Assembly (NCBI GenBank): GCA_021399435.1
Contig: JAJTUP010000022.1
Coordinates: 682,001 to 746,000 of the forward strand
Origin: Diaporthe sp. PMI_573
Taxonomy: Eukaryota; Ascomycota; Sordariomycetes; Diaporthales; Diaporthaceae
Direction of reading: 5' to 3'
DNA: 64,000 bases
In this document: piece after piece, positions 9,857 through 20,235 of the stretch
Layout of the letters: every line of letters starts with the position of its first letter
Position numbering within the stretch: position 1 is the stretch's first letter
Notes under the pieces: generated by a model
Told to the model about the DNA's origin: nothing
The model's database searches: none
The model's input: the letters and a program-made list of their open reading frames with translations, nothing else
Made by a program: the position numbers and the translations under genes

Positions 9857-12096
9857 ATGTCAGGCAGGGTCAAAATGGCAAGAGGCTCAAAGGCCATCCG
9901 CAGAGGTCAGTCGGTCGAATTCCCAAAAACGGCACAGAGTGCACACGTGTGTGTGCTGCTTCCACATACCAAACCCTCGCCACGTATCCGCATGCTTTCC
10001 ATTTCCACAAGCCTACTTTCTCCGCATTTAGTTATACTCCCAACCCCGCGACCTAACAGAACCATCTCCATTATGTACATCCAAGTTACTGACGCGACTC
10101 CTCCCAGACCCGGCTTGTGGGACGTGCCGCAAGAAATGTCGCAAGTGTGACCGCTCTCGACCCATCTGCAACCGATGCAAGGCCAAGGGTCTCCATTGCG
10201 AGGGCTATCCGCCGAGGTTTCAGTTCTGCGAGCTCGCCACGCCAGACGCCGAGAGTGCCGTCAACGCGGCTCCGGCTCCGGCTCCGGCCCAAGCCCCGGC
10301 TGTGCTTCCGGTCTCAAGCCCCGGTCCCATCCCCAGCGGCCAGATCAGCGCCATAGTCAGCCCCAGCGAACCGCGCGGCTTAACATTGGATTCCCAGCCC
10401 AGCATCGGTGCCGCTCCCCGCCAGAGCTCGCCGCCTCCTCCGCTTTGGGAAACAGACTTCTCTCCCTTGGCACAGGATGTCCATGGGGAAGAGGCTTCGC
10501 CGCCGGCTTCTGGTGCGCGTCTGCTCGATGACCTGCTGCTGAGTTGTGATACGCAGGAGTTGCTCAGATACTGTAAGTCTGTCGTCTTTCGGATCATCCA
10601 CTTAGATAAACTTACATTGCTTTATTCCCTCTATTCTAACCATTTTGCCTGGCGACTCTCCCACTTCTCATTTTGGCTAACAAAAGTGGCACGTACGCCA
10701 AGTCGATGAGGAACTGACTCCCGGTCTGACTATCGTTGTTGACGGTACCGAGAACCTGTTTCGTCGCTATCTCCTACCGCTTGCGTACCAGCATATAGGG
10801 GTCCTGCATGCTGTGCTCGGCCTGGTCGCCTGCCACCTGAGGTCCTCCAAACGAGATATGAGGAAGGCAACCGAGGCCGATGCACTGAGCCACCGAGTGG
10901 CTGCCCTCCAGATCCTGGGATCCCTGCTCACCCAGGAGGAGGTCCAGGGTCTTAAGGCAGCCGAGGAGGAGGCGGTTCTGGCCATGATCCTGCTGCTAAT
11001 CTTCCATGACGTGCGTCAATAACCCTCCCCCCCCGGGGCACGGATCCCCGTCTGCCGAGCTCCCGAAGGCATGGGACGCTGAAACGTGCAGGCTAGATCT
11101 GCGAGATGGGTCTATCGACCCATGGAACCCACTTGAACGGGGTGAATTTCCTGTGCCGGAAGATTGCGTCTGGGTCGAACCTGTCCAACAGATCCGACTC
11201 GATACAGTTCTTCTTGGCGGCACTAGCATGGTGAGCACATGCTGTCCTCGCAGCCCGGCCTGTCAGTCACCGGAACTAACCGATCCTTGTCTTATTGTCG
11301 TAGGCTAGACGTCCTGCGAGGTTTCAGCGGAGCAGAAAAGCTCACATACTCGGATGACGTGCGAAAATTCGTCCTCGAGAACGGACGGGTCAGCCTCCAC
11401 ACCCTGGTGGGATGCCCGCCCAGCATCTTCCAACGCATCGGGACCGTCCTCGAAGCCGCCAAAGGCTGGCTGGCGGGCTCAGTGGTGAATACAGACTTCC
11501 ACGCCGTGCTACGCGACGCAGATAAGTACCTCCGGGAGCTGGACCTCGACGAGGCCGAGTACCCGACGCAGCACCCGGAGTGGCGGCAGCTGGCCGAGGC
11601 GTACCGGCACGCGTGCCTGCTACGGGTGATGCGATGGCCCGACACCTTCGCCGTTCCATGCGAGGACCCCAGGGTCAAGGCGTCAGTGGCGGCCATTCTC
11701 GACGCGCGCGCCAACATCGCGGCCAGCACGCCGTTCTCCAAGCGGATGCTGTTCCCGCTGTTCCTCGCCGCGGCGGACACGACGGTGCCGCACCAGCTGC
11801 ACTACGCGGCCATGTCGATCAACGAGATCAGGAGGTCGACAGGCTTCTCGCACCCTGCCATGAAGACGGTCCTAGAGCATGTGTGGGAGGAGAGGAGGTC
11901 CAACACGAGGGGCTGGAGCAATGTTCCTTGGATGGAGTGGGTAAGTACAGAGTAGCAGGAGCAGATCGCCCCGTTCCCGTTTATTCATTTACGCATCCAG
12001 TACACGTTCGATTTCACTAATGGCGACGACGACTAACCTGGCGTTTAGACGTGTTCCGAAAGCTTGCAGAAGCAGCACGCGTATCTCTTCTTCTGA
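9857..12096 (+). CDS. Zn2Cys6 transcription factor with fungal-specific TF domain (Fungal_trans_2-like)
   Basis: Six-exon model: 9857-9905, 10108-10572, 10703-11010, 11097-11230, 11304-11940 and 12049-12096, about 546 residues. Exon 2 supplies the binuclear zinc cluster, starting CGTCRKKCRKCDRSRP and ending CNRCKAKGLHC, with spacing C-x2-C-x6-C-x6-C-x2-C-x6-C. A proline/serine-rich linker follows. The regulatory domain shows family landmarks across exon joins: LPLAYQHIGVLHAVLGLVAC, then ICEMGLSTHGTHLNG, then FFLAALAWLDVLRGFSG; it ends QKQHAYLFF. The last two joins restore family sequence that unspliced frames break. The exon 2-3 junction is least certain: the phase-compatible acceptor at 10702 is AAG. 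An alternative start is ATG 9875. It is a nuclear DNA-binding regulator; targets are unknown, though the co-oriented neighbours are candidates. Confidence 0.88.
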
Positions 12097-12400
12097 TCGC
12101 GAAGGGCTGGCGGTGATGTGGCTCGTGTAAGCATTAGAAGGGCTCCACAGTAGTGCAAGATTCGAGGTGACCCCTGCCTGGAGGTGGTTGGGAGTATTTC
12201 CGAAAGGGGTTAACCACGTTTTCTCTGGTCCTCACTTTGTTCCCATCGGGAGGATTGGGGTCGGAGCGAGCCGAACCCTACACCGCAATGAGATGGTTTG
12301 TGCCTGTATTTATTCGGCTTTCTCATCCAACGACTGGCCGAGAGGTCATGCTTTCCTGCAAATCCCATTCCCAAACCTCAGCAGATAATCGCCCTCAGCC
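12097..12400. other. Intergenic upstream of acetyltransferase
   Basis: About 300 bases with no supported gene or clear motif. Confidence 0.5.
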
Positions 12401-13243
12401 ATGGCTGCCACAGAGAAGAACGCCCGAGAGCTCGAGAAGGCATCGAAGCTCAGCAATGTCCCAAAGGGGGATCAATACGAGAGGATGATCTCGGGCATGC
12501 TGTGAGTGGAAAGATGGGACGAGACAGCGAAGCCCTTGATTCAAATCCCAGAAATGCCCTCCCATTCCCTCTCGGCACCCAATAAGCACCCACGTGCATC
12601 TTGTTATCATCATTACTATCACCACCACTGACTCCATCGCGCTGACACATGTTGGGGCCGCCCGCACAGCTACGACTCGTTCGTACCAGAGCTGCAGTCG
12701 GCGCGGTTCGCGGCGCGGGCGTGGATGCACAACTACAACAATTACTTTCCCTCGGACCCGGCCGCGTGCTTCGAGTCGCTGGAGAAGGAGCGACACCAAA
12801 TGCTCAAAGAGCGGATGGGGCGGGTGGGCGACGAGGTGTTTATCGAGCCGCCGTTTCAGGTCGACTACGGCTCCAACATCAGCCTCGGGAACCGCTTCTA
12901 CGCCAACTTCAACCTGACCATCCTCGACTGTGCCCTGGTGACAATAGGAGACCGTGTCATGATCGGCCCAAACGTCTCGATCCTGGCGGCGACGCACGAG
13001 GTCGAGGTCGAGAGCCGCCGCGCCAACATCGAGTTCGCTAGGCCTATCACTATCGGTAATGACTGCTGGATCGGTGGCCATTCCGTCATCCTGCCCGGCG
13101 TTACGATTGGCGACGGTGTCACCATCGCCGCCTGCTCCGTCGTCACGAGGGACATCCCGTCCTGGAGCGTCGCCATGGGAACCCCGGCTCGCGTCGTCAA
13201 GAAGGTGAAGGCGCTGGACGACCACCAACAAGAGCAGAAATGA
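12401..13243 (+). CDS. Maltose/galactoside-type O-acetyltransferase (hexapeptide repeat), 224 aa
   Basis: Two exons, 12401-12501 and 12670-13243, joined by a 168-bp GT-AG intron in phase 2. Exon 1 plus the start of exon 2 give the Mac domain (QYERMISGMLYDSF, then WMHNYNN). Exon 2 then gives the left-handed beta-helix built of hexapeptides: SNISLGNRFYANFN, VTIGDRVMIGPNVSI, the catalytic His in ILAATHEVEVESRR, then ITIGNDCWIGGHSVILPGV and the closing GTPARVVKKV. These are hallmarks of acetyl-CoA-dependent maltose/galactoside/Nod-factor acetyltransferases. Length is normal for the family (about 185-230 aa). It is probably cytosolic. The fungal acceptor is not predictable; sugars or hydroxylated metabolites are possible. 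Confidence 0.93.
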
Positions 13244-15084
13244 TCATGGTTGGGTACGCTGTACACTTTCTTTTGAATGATGGCGAGGCAAGTGCTTGCA
13301 GATATTGCACCCAAAGATATTTTCAGAGAGGGGGTGGGGGCGCCCAAGGTCGAGATAGAGGGAAAGACAGGCGGGGTGGTAAACCTGAGACAGAAGAAAA
13401 CAGAAAAGGCAGAAGAAAAGTAGACAAGCTAGACCCAGATCGCATAAGCTAAGCCATCCTATCTCAATGTCCGCAACAGGTGCAGCAGCTAGCATGGTTC
13501 GGAGCACAGCATGCACCTCCTTAGATAGTCTGTTGGGGGATGGGGCTGATTGATCAAAACTCATTTGTGGACAGGACTTTCGATCTTTCCAGTTGTGTGA
13601 GGTCGAAGCGGCTCGGACCAGCTTATATATATTGGGGACCTTGCTGATGTCTGCCTGGATGGCGACAGCCTTGACGCCGTGGCCGGGGATAGTCTTGACA
13701 AGATCCCCCGAGCGCTCACGACTGCGTATTGTCACATATTGTCACATAATTAATTGACAACTACATTGGCTCCTCGCTTGGCCGGCTGATTGACGATGGC
13801 CGCACCGATTCCACTATAGGCTACAAGCAGACTCATTGTGAGCATTTTCCCCTATTTTCTTCCGTTTCTTTTTGTTATCCCCCCTCCCTACCTTTTATTT
13901 TTCTGTTATTTAGGAGGGATAGAGAAGAAAAAGTCTGTGAAGTGACGCGCTAGTGACCATGGCCATCTGTCCAGATAAATCAAGTTCCTTGAAATCAGGC
14001 ATACTGTCCTATTGTAATGATTCTTTCTCCATGTCAGAGCCGCCAAGTGTGAGGAAGTAGGTACCTTGATAAATATCAGGATGTCAATAGGGCGTCCAGA
14101 TAGATGAGAGTGGGAAAAGCACAGTTTAGACTATGACCGACAAGACAACGAGTCTCGTATTTTCAGGCTGGTTATACGGAAATCAGAATTACCAGTGACC
14201 ACATTTTACTTCCAGCATGTCGGCCTCTCTCTTCATGTTCTACAACATATTATGCTTCCAAACCTTGGCCCACTCTTCTCCAATCCCGCTCGCCTCAGCC
14301 CCGCTCTGGCAGCAGGGAACAGATTGATTGGAAGTATTTCCCGAAATGGACACAGAAGGCGACCGCTTCACCAACTCGCTCGTATATGAGGTAGTCGAGA
14401 CCGGGACTACCACGCATGCATTTCCAGACCCCTCGCTCAGCTGCTTGTGAGATGATCGGGCACTTGAGTCGCACGCTAAACTGTATCGTTGATTCTGTCG
14501 GGATTTAATCTGCTTTCCATATGCCACAGACAATGATCTTGGCTGGCCTCGTGACCGGTGTGGGTTCAAAAGCCCCCGGGCTAGATAAGGGCCAGGTTTC
14601 GCCAGTTCCAGCCCAATTCTAACATGTGGTGGGCAGGTCTTGCTGCCATCGTACCACAGATGAGGCCGGATGGCTTGATTTGGTTGGGCTGGAAGTGCTT
14701 CCCAAACCGGCTATCAAGCTCTGTGCCGGACATATTGTTGAATACTGTTCCTATGACAGCACGCCTTCAGGGCAAGGAATCGGGGAAGCAAGCACGAGAA
14801 ATCAAAACGTAAAGAACTGGTCAAAGCTAGAGCATGACAAGAAGACCGAAGTCGCCAAGTCCGCTATGTGTCACTCTTGTAGTGTCAGTTCGTGCATCTC
14901 TGTTCAAGAAAGACACCACCAACATCCTATTTACTACGTGCTCTCTTAAACCCATCCTACCGCCACTCTGCCCTGCTTATCAGTGATACTTGATCGACCC
15001 AATCCTTCTCCCAAGCCTAAGGTTACTAGGCATATTATCCTTCTTGTCGTCGGCATCCATACCAGGTATATAGCTATAGTCATC
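13244..15084. other. Intergenic region, contains an SDR relic
   Basis: About 1.8 kb between the acetyltransferase and the amine oxidase. Apart from the dehydrogenase relic at about 13600-13836 there are only short ORFs. A TATA-like GGTATATAGCTATAG lies just before the amine oxidase start (about 15065-15079). Confidence 0.55.
13600..13836 (-). pseudogene. Short-chain dehydrogenase/reductase (SDR) relic
   Basis: Two minus-strand pieces in different frames join into the N-terminus of a classical SDR. The first (from about 13836) contains YSGIGAAIVNQPAKRGANV, the glycine-rich NAD(P)-binding turn followed by helix and strand, and ends at an in-frame TAA. The second, in another frame from about 13700 down, contains DLVKTIPGHGVKAVAIQADI followed by SKVPNIYKLVRAA. 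That is the second half of the Rossmann nucleotide-binding unit including the conserved acidic pair region. Between them is a short direct duplication (ATTGTCACATATTGTCACAT). The catalytic S-Y-K region is absent. This is a truncated, frameshifted remnant of about 75 residues, not a working gene. Confidence 0.7.
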
Positions 15085-17201
15085 ATGGTCACTGCCACAC
15101 CACACCCTCTGGACCCTCTCTCCTCCGATGAGGTCCGCCAGGCCGCACGAGCCCTTATCAGCCACCTCCGCGTTGCGGAACCAGACATTCGTTTCAAAGT
15201 TATAGATCTGTACGAGCCCGCCAAGCAAGAAGTGCTCGCTTATCTAGCCCACGGCGGTCAACGACCCCATCGTCGGGCCAGAGTCTACTACCAGCTCAGG
15301 AACACAGCAGCCCTTGTAATTGCTATCATCAACATCAACAGTGCCACTGTTGAGCGGACAGAGAACCGGCCAGACTCCCAGGGTCCCGTGGACTGGGTCG
15401 AGTACGAGCAAGTGACCAATCGCTGTAATGAGCACCCAGAGGTGCTCGCTGAGATCGAGAAGCTCAAACTTCCTCCAGGGTGAGTCTGTGGCATTCCCCG
15501 ACACTGAAAATACGCCATGTGATAGAAGCTAAGAACGAGCCCGACTTTTACAGAGCTCGAGTCTTGAACGACCCTTGGTCATACGGCACAGATGACGCAA
15601 ATGAGAGGAGGCGCCTCTTTCAATGCTACATGTATATTGCCATGAACGATGACCCGGAAGCCAACCACTACTCGCTTCCACTTCCAATTGCTCCCATCTT
15701 CGATGCTCACACCCTGGAGCTTGTGCACCTCGAGAAGCTCCCAATGGGTGTCGACGCCGAAGTGGACGAGGAGACCCAGCCGTGGACTCCGGTCAAGCCT
15801 GTCGAGTACAGCGCCAAGTTACTCGGAGCCGATGGCTTTCGCAAGGATCTCAAGCCCTTACGAGTCGTCCAGCCGGAGGGCCCCTCGTTCGCCATCAACC
15901 AGCGCGCTGTCTCGTGGCAGAAGTGGACTTTCCAACTCGGGTGGAGCCTGCGCGAGGGGCCCATCCTCCACGATGTCCGCTATGATGGCCGTCCGCTATT
16001 CTACCGCGTGTCCATGAGCGAGATGACGGTGCCGTACGGTGACCCCCGCTCCCCCTACCACCGCAAGCAGGCCTTCGACCTGGGCGACTCGGGCTTCGGC
16101 CTGACCTCCAACAGCCTGTCACTTGGCTGCGACTGTCTGGGTCTGATCGCCTATTTCGACGGCGTCCGCGTCGCTGCCGATGGCACTCCCGTCGTCATGC
16201 CCAACGTGGTGTGTATGCACGAGCAGGACGACGGCATTGGCTGGAAGCACACGAATTTCCGTAACGGCATGTCCTCTGTTGTGCGGGACCGCAAGCTGAT
16301 CGTTCAGTGCACGGCGACCGTGGCAAACTACGAGTACATCCTCGCTTTCGTGCTTGACCAGGCCGCTACTTTGCACATCGAGGTCCGCGCCACAGGAATC
16401 TTGTCCACAATGCCCATCCGGCATGACATTAAGCATGTGCCATGGGGCACTGTTGTCGCGCCGGGCGTCTTGGCTGTCAACCACCAGCACCTCTTCTGCG
16501 TGCGAGTGGATCCCATGCTGGATGGTGATACCAAGAATACTATTGTATATGACGACGCCATCCCCGTGCGCGATGACCGGGACCTCGACCCCTTCGGCTG
16601 CGCGTTCCGCGTCCAGACGACACCGATCACCGAGCCCGGTGGCTACGACCTCGACCTGGCCAAGGGTCGCGTCTACAAGATACTCAACACGTCCAAGACC
16701 AACACGGTATCAGGCAAGCCCCTCGGCTACAAGCTGCACGCAGCACCTAGCCAGATGCTCATGATGGGGCCCGAGACCTTCAACTACCGGCGCGGCCTTT
16801 TCGCCACCAAGCCCATCTGGGTCACCCGCTACCGCGACCAGGAGCTCTGGGCCGCGGGCGAGTTCACCAACCAGAGCAGGGAGGATACTGGCCTCGGCTT
16901 ATGGGCTGCGCGCGATGAGAACATCGAGAATGAGGACGTCGTCCTCTGGCACTCGTTTGGTCTCACGCACATCACACGACCTGAAGGTAAGGACGCAGCC
17001 ACCCAGACAAACCTAATAACCGGGGTTTCTAACCACCTGTTTGCTTCACTGCCAGATTTCCCTGTCATGCCGAACGAGAAACTTTCGTGCACGCTCAAGC
17101 CAACGAGCTTCTTCGACTTGAACCCTTCCAATGACGTGCCGCGCTCAGATCAGAGCCGCAACAAGTCCCAGTTACACCAGCAGGCCACCGGTTATCCATA
17201 G
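15085..17201 (+). CDS. Copper amine oxidase (TPQ enzyme), 657 aa
   Basis: Exons 15085-15479, 15554-16986 and 17056-17201; both introns (74 and 69 bp) are GT-AG and restore PPGARVLNDPWSYG and HITRPEDFPVMPNE. The enzyme oxidatively deaminates primary amines to aldehydes, releasing ammonia and hydrogen peroxide. The topaquinone precursor tyrosine lies in VANYEYILAF. Copper ligands are the HxH of AVNHQHLFCVR and the later His of SFGLTHITRPED. The catalytic-base Asp is in KQAFDLGDSGFG, next to SLSLGCDCLG. Length is normal (650-700 aa). The N2/N3 domains precede (LDPLSSDEVRQAARAL start). No SKL-type peroxisomal signal at the C-terminus (ATGYP), so it is likely cytosolic. A LAT permease lies about 520 bases downstream on the same strand, consistent with amine or amino-acid use as nitrogen source. 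Confidence 0.96.
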
Positions 17202-17724
17202 GTCTCACGCCACAGTCCCAAGCCATCCCTCTAGTAATTTCCTCTTATAGAGCAACTGACAGCTAGCATCAAGGAAAAATGAAAGGCGCTCTCAGGGAAA
17301 TGATGACAACGAGATGTGGAGATTGTATTGTGTCGTTAAAGGCAGAGGGATGACTTCCAATGTTGGCTATACTGGCGTATCTCTTCTGAATCTGTCGATG
17401 TATATATACAACAGCCAACGACATGGTTTAAAGCTCAGTCAAAGCTGCAAAGTCCTCCTCTTGAAACATGAACTTGGTTATCATATTGCTTATCTGAACC
17501 TTGAACAATGCTACGACTTGGGGTGGGGTTCTCGTATCGAGTCCTCCTTATCATGCACCAGTGATGACCTCACCATCTACTTTTGGCAGACGACCTCAAT
17601 TCTCCCCAAACTGCGTAAACACATCTTCAAAACAGACAATGATTTAAACATATGAATCCACTTTAGTCCCAGAAACAGCTGTCTGAGAACTCTCGTTCTT
17701 TGCAGCCCCTCCGTCTCCCGCGCC
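17202..17724. other. Intergenic between amine oxidase and permease
   Basis: About 520 bases; TATATATAC at about 17401-17409. No gene recognised. Confidence 0.5.
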
Positions 17725-20235
17725 ATGGGCGAGAACAGCCCGCCACACAACAATATCCAAGAGACCGCATCACCTCGCTCGGCAACAATCAACAACGACA
17801 ACGATGATCCAAACGCAGAAACCCGCCCGCTCATGGCCTTCCCAACACCCACCATCAGCCCAGCAGCACCCTCGAATAAGCCCCTTACCCTCCTAAACGG
17901 TCTCGCACTAGTAATCGCCCTCCAGATCGGCAGCGGCATCTTCACCCTCCCGGCACAGGTAAGCCAGTCTGTCCCATCTCCGGGAGCCGGGTTGCTAGTG
18001 TGGCTGCTCGCGGGCCTGCTGGTATGGACCGGCGCGGCGAGCTTCATCGAGCTGGGGTGCAGGGTGCCGAGCAACGGGGGAATCCAGGAGTACGTCCGCG
18101 TCGCGTACGGCGGTGGAGGGAAGGGGAGGAAGTACGACGACGTCGATGACGAAGAGGACATAGGTGCCGGTGAGCGGGATGCGCAAGATGCGGCTGTGGA
18201 TGGGGAATGGGACTCAACGCCAGCAGCGACGACGGCAGTGCGTGCGGAGGATAATCGCGACCAAGTAGGACCAAGAGGCGAGCTCGCCGGCTTCGTCTTC
18301 ACGTGGACGTGGGTCCTCCTCGCCAAACCAGCCGCCAACGGCGCGATAAGCACCATCGCGGCGAACTACCTCTCGAGGCCATTTCTCCCAGGCCCTTCGT
18401 CCCCCTCCTCGGAAGGGGCAGGCCTCTCGCCCCTCGCCAGCAGGCTGACGGCGATGGCGTGTGTGAGCGCCATCACGGCAGTCAACTGTCTCGGCGCCAC
18501 GTCCGGTGCGAGGGCGGCCAACGTCTTCCTCATGCTCAAGCTGTCCGCCCTGGGGAGCATCGTTCTCATGGGCCTGTTCGCCCTGGTCACGGGGTGGCGG
18601 GCCGATGGTGTGCCTGCGTCCGGGACCGGGTGGTTCGGGCGGTCTGAGGGGGACACAGAGAAACCGCCGTGGCAGCTCGTCGGGGACTTTGTGACGGCCA
18701 CATTTGGTGCTGTGTTTTGCTATGGCGGCTGGGAAACGGTATGAGACCAACCCCCCAAACTCGCGCAACGGCAATGGCTCCGGGGAGAGGGGAGAGGGGA
18801 GCCTTGAGCCGCTCACATCGAACAATGGTGGGCGAGACGGGATGATGGAACCATTCTGACAACGTGACACGTAACAGGTCGGCTTCGTACTGGGCGATAT
18901 GGCACAACCCGAGCGCGACCTACCGCGCGTCATCACCGGCGCTATGATAACGGTAATGTCAGGCTTCAGCCTGATGAATGCTGCTATATACATCTGTCTG
19001 CCCTTCGAGGTCATCCGAACGAGCAGTACGGTTGCAGTGGTACGTAGGACCATCCTGCCCCTCCTGCCACCACCATCCCGCAATGATCATGCGCACACCC
19101 GTGCTCCATCCGTGTCAGCCCACCGAAACGAGCGTGGCGGGACGCGGCTCGCCCGACTACTTGGGATGACGCAGGCTCCCCTTCCCGCGGGCGAGAGTTT
19201 GGCAAACACGAGGTGCCGGGTGCGAGTTCACGGCGTGGGAGGGAGGGCATTTTCGTCTCACCCATGGCCCAGAGATAGCAAGGCCACCTGCTAATGTGTA
19301 ACTGCGGTGACGACGAGTAGGAGTTTGCACAACGCACGCTACACTCTGCGGCCGCCGGGGTCATCTTCTCTGTCGTCGTGTCTGCGTCGGCCCTGGGGGC
19401 CCTCAACGCGAACGTGTTTGCTACGTCCAGGCTCTGTGTCGCGGCAGCCCACCGAGGATATTTCCCGGCGGTGCTGGCGAACATGCACTGCAGCTCTGAG
19501 GCGGACGAGGCCGACTACTTAGAGGAGGCGCTGGTTGGCCTGAATCGCCCCGTATTCTCTGTTCTAAAGATTTGTGTGACTGGGTTCGCCGAGGCAACAA
19601 GGGAGTTACGCTGGCGGAAAGGTGTTCCGGTGTGAGTCCTTTCTCCTCTGTCCTGCCCCGGCTTTGACTCGTTGCCTGGGAGGAGCTATATGTAGAAAGC
19701 AAGATAGATACATTCGGGGCTTGATATGATCGGCCTTGGGCAAATTTGGCTCACGATAACCAACAGATACGCAATGCTGCTGAACGGCCTCCTGGCAGCC
19801 TTTTTCATCCTAGCAGGAAGTTTCAACGGTCTCGTGGTACTCATAGGTATGTGTCAAAGGAAATGCCCCGTCTGGATGACACACTGGCATGGCTGACAGC
19901 TGGTGTTCAACCTTTGGACAGGGCTGGCAGAGTACACATGCTTCCTGGCTGCCGTGCTCGGCCTGCTGCTCATGCGCTCACACGAGCGCTACGACGCGAG
20001 CCGCTGTCAAAACGGGCTCAGCCGCAACAGCGGTTTGTCGAACCGCTCTAGGCGCGGCCGCCCATCTGGCTACCGCACTTGGATCGGAAACCCTGTGGTT
20101 TTCAGCATGGTCAGCGCGTTCCTCATCCTGCGGGCCGTAGTGACCGACCCATTTCAAGGCCTTGCCATACTGCTTGTGGTTGGCTCAGGGGTCGCCGCGT
20201 TCTCCATGAGGTCTGGCCGGCCGTGGGCTAATTAG
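17725..20235 (+). CDS. LAT/APC-family amino-acid permease, about 626 aa
   Basis: Exons 17725-18738, 18878-19039, 19321-19631, 19767-19846 and 19922-20235; all four introns are GT-AG and phase-consistent. Helix 1 carries the APC signature ALVIALQIGSGIFTLPA. Later landmarks are WTWVLLAKPAANGAI, TATFGAVFCYGGWETVGFVL followed by GDMAQPERDLPRVI, SASALGALNANVFATSRLC and ending TM segments at about residues 525-620. These match fungal L-type/methionine (MUP-like) permeases. Between the third and fourth helices sits an unusual acidic, low-complexity loop of about 55 residues (DDVDDEEDIGAGE region), not expected in the family. Intron 2 is long (281 bp). It probably imports amino acids at the plasma membrane; the exact substrate is open. 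Confidence 0.92.

Noticed and set aside
14560..14590. GGGTTCAAAAGCCCC resembling a tRNA T-arm
   Set aside because: No matching acceptor stem, D-arm or anticodon arm in the surrounding bases.
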